A DNA stretch of 9,536 nucleotides from Candidatus Altarchaeales archaeon A3 (lineage in GTDB: Archaea > Altiarchaeota > Altiarchaeia > Altiarchaeales > Altiarchaeaceae), in contig MTER01000009.1 of the NCBI GenBank assembly GCA_002083985.1, positions 1-9,536 of the forward strand. The letters run 5' to 3'. This document shows positions 1 through 8,200 of the stretch, in pieces. Below the pieces are notes generated by a model. The model saw only the letters and a list, made by a program, of their open reading frames with translations. It did not search any database and had not been told where the DNA came from. The first letter of the stretch is position 1. Each line of letters starts with the position of its first letter. A program made the translations under genes and the position numbers.

Positions 1-45
1 TTCAAGTTTTTAAAAGATACGAGCAACAGCGAGTGTAAAATATAA
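1..45 (+). other. possible 3' end of an upstream gene (frame undecided)
   Basis: Two forward frames are open from the window edge to a stop. Frame 1 reads FKFLKDTSNSECKI and stops at TAA 43-45. Frame 3 reads QVFKRYEQQRV and stops at TAA 36-38. Either could be the last codons of a gene that starts outside the window, but so short a stretch gives no family signal. Positions 46-84 contain only AT-rich sequence. Confidence 0.2.
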
Positions 46-84
46 AAATTTAGTATTTTTCACCCGTAAAATAGAACAATATAA

Positions 85-210
85 TTTAATTGCCATGTTT
101 TATTGAGAGGATACGAAAGAAGGGAAAAGGAAAATTATTATTCGCTGCTTGAAAAGGCAAATTTACCCTATCCGAAAAAGATTGAAAACGCTGAAGATAT
201 AGATATATGA
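85..210 (+). pseudogene. purP-like remnant (internal fragment of the FAICAR synthetase PurP)
   Basis: This frame is open from 85 to TGA 208-210 and reads about 41 residues, including LLRGYERREKENYY, SLLEKANLPYPKK and IENAEDID. As I recall the family, PurP carries a matching internal segment of the form ILRWE.ER..., LLREAGL..PKK, .SPEDID, near residues 105-145 of about 360, just before the ATP-grasp core. The alignment is from memory. The fragment has no ATG, GTG or TTG with a plausible N-terminus, an in-frame TAA lies at 82-84, and it stops where PurP would continue into the VIVK strand. Upstream, another frame reads NLIAMF (88-105), which resembles the LVPMF segment that precedes this region in PurP and would mean a frameshift, though this is weak. 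A purP start lies at the far end of the window (9448). The best reading is a decayed partial copy; a chance match is less likely given the run of matches. Confidence 0.6.
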
Positions 211-312
211 TTAATTTAATGATATAGCATTCAGTAAAATTATTTTAAAGTCAAGGTTAGAATACAAATTAATAATTTATTTTGAGTTGTTTTTAGTTTA
301 TTATCAAAAGTT
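211..312 (+). promoter_or_regulatory. AT-rich intergenic region with candidate archaeal promoter
   Basis: The stretch before the ATG at 313 is very AT-rich. A TATA-like block at about 271-283 (aataatttatttt) is centred about 34 bp before the ATG, so an archaeal start site 25-27 bp downstream would give a leaderless or nearly leaderless mRNA. This fits the absence of a Shine-Dalgarno sequence in the last 20 bases before the ATG. A second AT block lies at 239-248. In such AT-rich DNA these boxes are weak evidence. Confidence 0.3.
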
Positions 313-2247
313 ATGATTACAAAAAAATTTTTGGCGTTAGGAATACTCATCATTATATTTGTAGCATCTACTTATGTAATATTTGAGACGCCTCAAAATA
401 AAATAAATGAAGATACGACTTTAAGTTCTAACAAAAATAATTCAAATAATCAAAATATTTCTTTACCTATGGAAACAAAGGAATATTCCGAATGCAGAAA
501 ACAGGAATGTCCAAAAGTAGAATGTCCAAAATGTCCTGAAAAAATTGATGGAGGGAAAATGATTTATATTGAAACAAGATTAAACAATACCGGAAATGCA
601 AATTTGAGTAATGGAAGAATAAAGTTCTATTTGAATGATGCAATGAAGGTTGAAAGTTCGCTAAATAATACCTTTATTTTAAATTCTTCAATGCATGACA
701 AAGCAACAATAATTTATGATGTAAATTATTCCTGTGAGAAATGTAAAGAATGTCCGCCGTGCGAATGTGGAAGTTGTTATTGCACAGGTTGTCCTGTTTG
801 TCCTAAAACAGAGCAGTGCAATATAAGCAATGTTTCTGAGTGTAGAAATGATACCATACCGGACTTCGCGATAATCTTTGACGATAACACTTATTACGAA
901 GGGGATTTAGTTAAAGCAAATGTAACATCCAACAGGATTGTTTATTTTAATTCGTGGGTTTTATATAAAAAGGTTAATAATTCTTTCAATAAAGTCGATG
1001 AAACCAACGGTTCAGGGATAGTGAATTGCACAACTCTTGAATGGAGTAAAAGTTTGGATTATGGAGATTATTTACTTGGATTTTGTTATTCTCTTGTGGA
1101 GAATGACTTTATAGATTGTATTTACAAAGGATTTGAAGTTGAGATAATAACGGGCTTTGACTGGCCGATGCTCCACCATGATCCGCAACATACACGTTAT
1201 TCTGAATCGCCGGCACCTGATACGAATAGGACGAAGTGGATTTTTGATATGGGAAATCTTACAGGTGCATCCCCAATTATAGCAGATGATATTGTTTTTG
1301 CAGTCACACTTTATGGTGCAATCTATGCATTAAATAAATCAAATGGAGAAGTAATTTGGAATCATACAATAAGCGGATATATCCATAATGCTCCAGCGGT
1401 AGATAAGAATATAGTATTTGTTGGATCATCTATTTATCCAGACACGATTGTATATGCATTAAATAAATCAACCGGAGAATTAATTTGGAATCACACAATA
1501 ATCTGTGGAGGTGACAGAATATTTTCACCGACAGTAGTTGGTGATAAAGTATTTATTGGTACTAAAGGTTATGGATCGGATGCGTGCTTTGACAAGTATG
1601 TAAATATGCTTGCACTGAATAAATTAACTGGTGATGTTATCTGGGACTATACTGTTGATGATTGGATATATACTTCGCCAGCAGTATCAAATAGCATGGT
1701 GTTTGTTAGTTCGTATAATGGCAAACTTTATGCATTTAACGAATCAAATGGATATCTGCTTTGGAAATATCCTACTGGAGATTTATATTCTTCACCAATG
1801 GTAATAAATGAAAGCATATTCTTTAATAGTTGGAAGAGAAAATATATAAATTCGTCCCCTTATCTTACATCAACAATTTATTCTCTAAATGTATCTGATG
1901 GTAATTTAATATGGAACTATACAACTTCAGGAGGTTCATCACAGCCACTATCGTATGGATATCATAAGGTATTTGTTGAATTAAATAACTATGTATATGC
2001 ATTTAACGAGTCAAACGGTGAATTAATATGGAACTATAGTGTTAATGGATATTGTACATCTCCAGCAGTTGCAGATGGAATTGTATTTGTTAGTTCCACA
2101 GGTAAAACTATTTACGCACTTAATGCATCAAACGGCAATTTGATTTGGCGTTATGATACTGCTGACACGATAATGGCACCACTAGCCATTGCAAATGGCA
2201 TGGTGTTTATTAGTTCGTATAATGGCAAACTTTATGCCTTTGGATGA
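313..2247 (+). CDS. membrane-anchored surface protein with Cys-rich stalk and PQQ-like beta-propeller
   Basis: This 644-residue protein is predicted to be held in the membrane by its N-terminus and exposed outside. Residues 1-5 are basic and residues 6-24 form a hydrophobic helix (LALGILIIIFVASTYVIF) with no clear cleavage site, so an uncleaved anchor is likely. A Ser/Asn-rich linker follows (27-58), then cysteine clusters at 61-74 and 141-177 around a CARDB-like beta-sandwich (about 80-140). A second Ig-like module occupies about 182-277. Residue 283 opens a PQQ-like (PQQ_2 or BamB type) propeller: the entry motif WPMLHHDPQHTRYS is followed by eight blade repeats to the C-terminus. Quinoprotein dehydrogenase features such as a vicinal disulfide were not seen, so a binding or scaffold role is more likely than catalysis. 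Dense N-x-S/T sequons indicate a glycosylated surface protein. The ATG at 313 is the only start that keeps the whole anchor. The next gene starts 44 bp downstream on the same strand and is also secreted. The natural ligand is unknown. Confidence 0.85.
   Translation: MITKKFLALGILIIIFVASTYVIFETPQNKINEDTTLSSNKNNSNNQNISLPMETKEYSECRKQECPKVECPKCPEKIDGGKMIYIETRLNNTGNANLSNGRIKFYLNDAMKVESSLNNTFILNSSMHDKATIIYDVNYSCEKCKECPPCECGSCYCTGCPVCPKTEQCNISNVSECRNDTIPDFAIIFDDNTYYEGDLVKANVTSNRIVYFNSWVLYKKVNNSFNKVDETNGSGIVNCTTLEWSKSLDYGDYLLGFCYSLVENDFIDCIYKGFEVEIITGFDWPMLHHDPQHTRYSESPAPDTNRTKWIFDMGNLTGASPIIADDIVFAVTLYGAIYALNKSNGEVIWNHTISGYIHNAPAVDKNIVFVGSSIYPDTIVYALNKSTGELIWNHTIICGGDRIFSPTVVGDKVFIGTKGYGSDACFDKYVNMLALNKLTGDVIWDYTVDDWIYTSPAVSNSMVFVSSYNGKLYAFNESNGYLLWKYPTGDLYSSPMVINESIFFNSWKRKYINSSPYLTSTIYSLNVSDGNLIWNYTTSGGSSQPLSYGYHKVFVELNNYVYAFNESNGELIWNYSVNGYCTSPAVADGIVFVSSTGKTIYALNASNGNLIWRYDTADTIMAPLAIANGMVFISSYNGKLYAFG
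493..843 (+). other. cysteine-rich stalk flanking a beta-sandwich (protein residues 61-177)
   Basis: Fifteen cysteines fall in 117 residues. The first cluster is C61, C66, C71, C74 (ECPKVECPKCPEK). The second is C141, C144, C147, C150, C152, C155, C157, C160, C163, C169, C177, mostly in C-x2-C and C-x-C steps with Pro and Glu between them. The clusters bracket a 65-residue CARDB-like segment. The spacing is compatible with a disulfide-knotted stalk or a metal-binding surface. It matches no ferredoxin pattern that I recognise. Confidence 0.6.
1694..1737 (+). repeat. 44-bp near-identical direct repeat, copy 1 (blade 4)
   Basis: This segment matches 2198-2241 at 42 of 44 bases. Both encode MVF[VI]SSYNGKLYAF in different blades. 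Other blades differ far more at the DNA level, so these two were probably equalised recently, by gene conversion or by duplication of a blade. Confidence 0.8.
2198..2241 (+). repeat. 44-bp near-identical direct repeat, copy 2 (blade 8)
   Basis: This is the second copy of the repeat at 1694-1737. It differs by a G-to-A and an A-to-C change, and it lies in the last blade just before the stop codon. The two copies are 504 bp apart and in the same frame, so recombination between them would delete or duplicate 168 codons (four blades) without a frameshift. Confidence 0.8.
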
Positions 2248-2291
2248 TCATAATTAAAAATAAAATCAAAAACTAAACTAAAAATTGAAAA
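2248..2291 (+). promoter_or_regulatory. 44-bp AT-rich spacer between the two surface genes; possible promoter
   Basis: There is no GC-rich hairpin or T-tract, so no terminator is evident and read-through from the first gene is likely. A TATA-like stretch TTAAAAATA at 2254-2262 is centred about 34 bp before the ATG at 2292, the same distance as the candidate box of the upstream gene, so an independent leaderless transcript is also possible. No Shine-Dalgarno sequence precedes 2292. Confidence 0.25.
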
Positions 2292-5200
2292 ATGAAAGCA
2301 ATAAGTAAAATAAGGAACGAAATAGTTCCGAGAAGAATGTACAGTACAATTATTGTAATGACCTTGTTTTTTTTATTAATATCTGCAGTGTCTGGAACTT
2401 TCATACCTGCAGATAAAGCGGGAAATGTAGCAAAATATTATGCAGATCTAGCATGGGGCAATGCATTGGTTGGTGACTATAAACTTTATTATGATCTGGA
2501 TGGCAGCCCATCAGCATATATGTTTGAGGTGATCATAAATGGAAATAAATCTGCAACAATGGTAATTGGTGCAAATGATAATCATACTCCATTTATTGAA
2601 CGATATGAAGGGTTGCCGTTTCATATATCGCAGTTAAATACATCAAGAAAACTGGCAGAGTCCAAACTTGGACAAAATCTAAATGAACCAAAATTCTTAT
2701 ACTCTGGACCATTTAATTATTGGGTAAACTTCTCTAATAGTTCACACTATGTTATTGTGAGTTTGCTGTCTAAAGAGATAATAAACTATGCTAAAAATGA
2801 AGTTGGCAGCGTTGTTGCAATCACTAATGTTAATAATGCAAATAAAAAATTAATGTTTGCTCGGACGCCCGAACATAAAGAGCGCATATTAAATGAATGG
2901 AAAGAAGTAGAAAATGGTTTATCTACCATTGATTCTGTATCCACATCATCTACTACAGTATCCGCTACTCGGATCTCTAATTATATATCTGGTGTGCCAG
3001 ATTACCCGTGGGACATAGGTTGTGTTCCAACCTCAGCAGCGATTGTCTTTGGTTACTGGGACAATCATAATTATGGTGATCTTGTCACCGGCAGTACATA
3101 TGACATTGTAGATGAACTTGCTACAGCAATGGGAACTGACAGAATTACAGGTGGCACAAATTTTCTGCCCCCAGGTCACTTGGCTGAGGAAATAATAAAA
3201 GTTGCTAATAAAAAAAATGAAAGGTATAACTTTGATGCATCTGATACTGATAATAAAGCGATATCAAATTTTAAAGATGAGATAGATGCTGGACGACCAA
3301 TTCTTTTTTGGGTATTTTATGATAATAGTAGTCCTATATACAATAATCACGTGATGGCAGGTATTGGTTATAATGGGAATACTGTGATTGTTCATGATAC
3401 ATGGGGTCCTTTAGGAGATGTCTACATAAATTATAATGAGTGGGCAGATTATGGATATACAAAGATCATTCCGGATATATGTCCAGAAAACTTAAATCTA
3501 AACGGAAATTCATTTACCCTCAAAAAGGGTGGTTGTTGGAAGTTTAATTCGATTACTATTGAAAATGGCGGGACCTTAATAATTGGTGATGAAGTAAATT
3601 TAACTGTCAATAATTTGATTGTAAATAATTCTTATATTAATGGCTCCGGAACAGATAAAAGAGTTACAATAAATGCATCTAATGTTATAATAATAAATTC
3701 CATTTTTAACTTATACGATAGTAATATCTATTACGCCTACAGTAATGAGCATAAAGGAAATACAATATTACTGCTATACTCGGCAAATGCGGTTACAATA
3801 ATAAACTCTACTTTTAATTTATGGGGTAGGAAGGTCTCATCAGATTTAGGTTATATTTACGGAGGGGATGTTAATTTAGTGATAAACTCGGCAAATACAT
3901 CTATTGAAAATTCAAATGTAAATGTAATCGGCGGTGATTCATCATGTGGCAACTATTGTTGTGGTGGAAAGGGTTTATTGAAAATTAATTCATCAAAAAT
4001 CACGATTAAAAATTCAAAATTATCAATATGTGGCAGTGGGAGTAGTAGTAGCAGTTCAGGTACACACGAGTTTCTATTATTTGGCGATATATCTCCACTA
4101 ATAAATAACACTTATGGATGCGCTGGGCCTGTAAATGGTTCAAATGGGGAGATGCTATTGACATATATCCCTAGTATCACCGTTGATGGTAACACTGATA
4201 ATAAAATTTATGCTATAAAGCCAAATGCTAAATTTATTTTTGGCAATATTACAGTCAAAAATAAGGGAACAATGGTTTTTGAGTATAATACATCAGCAAA
4301 TGTTATCGGAAGTTTCATAGTTAATAACTCCTTTGTAAATGGATCAGATCAAAACAATAATAAATACTTTATGATCAATGCATCAAATGTTGTAATAATA
4401 AACTCTACCTTTAATTTGTATGGTGATAATGTAAGTTCAGGTTATAGCAATGCTCCAGGAGGACATTCTACTTTAGCGATAAATTCATTAAATACATCTA
4501 TTGAAAATTCAACTGTGAATGTAATTGGCGGTTCTTCATCATGTTATAGTTATTGTTACGGTGGAAGTGCCCTATTAAAAATTAACTCATCAAAAACAGC
4601 AATCAAAAATTCAAGATTGTCAATATGTGGTGGTGGGACTGTTGGCCCTGATTCTATTTCAGGTACACATTTGGTTTTGATATATGATCAAGATTTACAG
4701 TTCAAAGACAATAGTTATCTGTGTGCTCAACCAAATACTCCCGTTATAACGCAGCAAATTTCTCCAGAGAATGTAACAATAGGTTCAAATCTAACTTTTA
4801 CTATAACTGCGCACAACTATGGTGAATCATTAAGTGATGTTAATATTACTGATGTGCTGCCTTATGGAATTAATTACACTATTGGAACATCTATTATGGG
4901 AGGAACACCAAAGGAGCCAAACACTACATATATTACGGATGCGAACAACAAAATTGTCCAGAAATTAGAGTGGAGAATAGGCAACATATCAAATGGTAGT
5001 GAAATAGTGTTGAAATTTAATGCATCTATAAATGTACCAAATAAAAATGCTTTGAATATAGTTAATCTTACCTCTAAACCCAATGGAAGAAATATAACTA
5101 TTATATCTACACTTCCTATCCAAGACACATGTGCTTGTAATTCTTGTGATTTTAATGTTAGGAATGTAACATACGAATTACATCTTCACCAGGGATGGAA

Positions 5201-8200
5201 TCTCATTTCAGTTCCGGTCGTTCCTTATGAGACATCACTTTCATCGATGCTTAAAGATATAGAGCATAAGTACACAGGACTATATACCTATACCGATTCC
5301 GGTTACTGGGAATTCAAGGTCTTTATAAATAATAGCTGGGTTGGAAACATGGATAAAATTGAAATGGGAAAAGGATATTGGATAAATATGGAGGAACCTG
5401 CAACATTAACCATAATTGGATATACTATTCCTTTTGAAAATGCTTCAATTCCACTTAAAAAAGGGCGGAATCTTGTAGGATGGCCAAGTATTGGTTCCCA
5501 GGATATAGGTTCCCAGGATATGCCTACTTTAAATATAAGAGGAAATTTTACTGATATTTATACTTTTGACAGGGCATGGAAATTCATAGCGTACGGTTAT
5601 AAAACATGGTTTGGAAATCTGGATAAAATGGAACCGGGTAGAGGATATTGGATTAATGTTAAATATCCCTCTGTGTTAACACCATGTATCTCAAACAATG
5701 CCAATGTAAGCATTCAAAGTATTACATCACAGGAAGGAGATGGAGGAGTATGTATGATACCTACAATCATATATGGTTCTTTATATGAAGATGTTGGGAA
5801 TGGGAAGTATGAAAAGTTTCCATGGGATATTGATATTTTCGCTTATCAACTGGATGGAGTTAATGAGCCAATCTTGATTGGAAAAGGTAAAATACAAGGA
5901 GGAGATTATTATGCAGGGGTTGCTCCTAGCGGGTCGGTAAAGATAGCTCCAAAAGGATTTGACAGTTACACTCCTGTATCTATAAGCTGTGGACAACAGA
6001 TGTCAAAAGATATTGTTGTTTATTCTCCGTGGTTCAACTGCTCATGGAAATACAGAAAACCAATACAAATAAAGAATGATTTTGGAGAAAACCTGAATAA
6101 TTATCAAGTTAGTTTAAATATAGATACATTCTCATTAATTTCACAGGGAAAGATGAAAAATGATTGCTCAGATACGAGATTCGTTTATAGGGGAAAAGAA
6201 TTGCCTTATTATCTTGAATCCGGATGCAATACATCAAATACAAATATATGGATTAAAGTTAATTTAAGCAATTATGAAGCAAAAATACTTTATATGCATC
6301 ATGGAAATCAAAACGCAACGGGCAAGAGCAATGGAAGCAAAGTATTTGAATTCTTTGATGATGTAGAGCACGACAATATAGGTTGGACAACATCAGGCAC
6401 ACACAACTTATGGGCAATTGAAGGCGATGATTATAGTAGTTCATCACATTTATGGCAGGAAGATAACTATAATGTTGGTCATGTTGTAGACTATCTTATC
6501 TCTCCGTCTTTCAATCTCGCTGATACTGTAAATCCAGAATTAATATTCAAGGAAAAATACAGCACAGAGTACGGATGGGATATGTGTTATGTTGATATTT
6601 CCACAGACAACGGCAATTCATGGGTTAATATAAGGAGTGGCGTTTCTGGAAACAGCGGTGGATGGGTGCAGAGAAAAATTAATATAAGTAATTATAAATC
6701 TTCAACAATCAGAATAAGATTTAGATTTGACACCATCGATGATTGGTACAATAGTTATCCCGGGTGGTTCATAGATGATATTCGGATTCAACAATATGTT
6801 TCACTATTTCCATCCTTATCCATCGGAGGAGAACAACTAAATGATTGGTGGAATTGCTCGTGGAATCATAGAAAGAAAATAAGCATCGTTGAAAAGAGCG
6901 GAAAAGAGATTAAAGATTATCAAACTGCCTTGAATATAAATACACAGTCGTTAATTTCAACCGGACAATTAAAGCAGGATTGTTCTGATATAAGATTTAT
7001 TGACAACAATAAAGAATTGCCGTATTATGTTGAATATGGATGCAATACTTCAAATACAAAAATATGGATTAAGATAAACATGAGTGCATCTCAGACAAAA
7101 GAGATTTATATATATTATGGAAATTCAAATGGTTTAAGTAAAAGCGATGCAAATTCTGTTTTTGATTTCTTCGATGACATTGAAACCATAAATACGACTA
7201 AATGGAATTTGTGGGGTTATCCGCAACCATACATTTATTCATCAAGCATAGCAAGAATAAATGGTGATGGATATTATCATTCCGGAATGACATCAAAACA
7301 AATTTTCAACCTTTCAAACATAATATTTGAAGTAAAAGAAAAGAACTGGCCTGTAAGCTATAACGGAAGGCCAAGGGGCTGGGGAATAAGTTCAAAAAAC
7401 ACTTATGGTAGCTATGAGAGCAGTACAACATTTGTAGGATTTTATGAATGGTGCGATTATAAAAATAATTGTAGGAGATTTTATGCACCTGGATATATTA
7501 ATAATTTTGGAACTGCAAATGATCAATATCACATAAGTTCTATTTCAGCAATAAACCGCACTATTCTTAAATTCTTCTTTGATGGCAGTAATGTTGGTAA
7601 TTACGGCGGAAATATCAGTTATGATAACGGGTATTTTGAATTGTGGGCACATGATCCGGATTCTTATGCAGATTGGGCAAGGATAAGAAAATATGTTTCA
7701 CAAGAGCCGGATGTCTATGTAGATAATATTCAGATGATGCAAACGATGTATATTTCTCAAGAACAACAAGAAAATAATAGTATTATGGTTAATGTTAGTA
7801 TAGATGACATAACAATAACGAAAAAGGAAGAATCAAAAGGGGAAAATATTTCAAACTTGACTGAATTGCAACCAAATACATCACTTATAAAAACCAAGTT
7901 AAGGGGAAAAATAAAGGAAAAAGTGAACATTAACGAAAGCATCGTCTTAGGTAATATGGAGAATACTTCAAAATTGAATGAATTGTATGTGAATAAGATA
8001 TTTAATGAAAGTAATGAAAGTATTAGGGTGATTGTAAAATTCAAGAAAAATACTACAAACCAAACGGAAAAAATTAAAGACAGAGTTATTAATAAAATTG
8101 TTGATAAAAATGAAATGTATCAGCTTATGGAAAATGAAGATGTGGACTCAATAGAGGAAGATGTGAAGGTAAATGCGCTAATGAACGATTCTTATAGTGC

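Larger units (their letters stand above)
1222..2244 (+). repeat. eight PQQ-like propeller blades (protein residues 304-644)
   Basis: Eight repeats can be aligned on a blade tryptophan at W309, W349, W392, W444, W484, W534, W573 and W612, spaced 40, 43, 52, 40, 50, 39 and 39 residues. The consensus is GxIYALNxSNGxLIWNYT followed by SPAVxxxxVFVSS. The last blade ends in GKLYAFG at the stop codon, and residues 304-340 (TKWIFD, then ASPIIADDIVFA) give the first blade, so the ring looks complete. Sequons recur at fixed blade positions: six of seven LNxS sites (N341, N384, N476, N526, N565, N604) and four WN-x-T/S sites (N350, N393, N535, N574). Confidence 0.8.

Noticed and set aside
44..60. AT-only inverted repeat (AAAAAT, 5-base loop, ATTTTT) as a terminator
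   Set aside because: The stem is six A-T pairs only and would be very unstable. Such repeats arise by chance in AT-rich DNA, although it lies after the possible upstream stop codons.
493..843. Cys clusters as ferredoxin-type iron-sulfur sites
   Set aside because: The spacing lacks C-x2-C-x2-C-x3-C-P, and the protein is predicted to be outside the cell, where disulfides are more likely.
1159..2244. Reading the propeller protein as a PQQ-dependent dehydrogenase
   Set aside because: The blades are of the general PQQ-like type, but no vicinal Cys pair in the propeller, calcium-binding acid cluster or catalytic Asp context was recognised, and the propeller is smaller than in those enzymes.
4874..5128. 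Minus-strand open frame of 84 codons, and similar ones at 5781-5996, 6259-6447, 7306-7488 and 7757-8044
   Set aside because: All lie inside the giant gene, whose plus-strand frame has clear domains. The antisense peptides have no recognisable motif and are expected shadows in AT-rich coding DNA.
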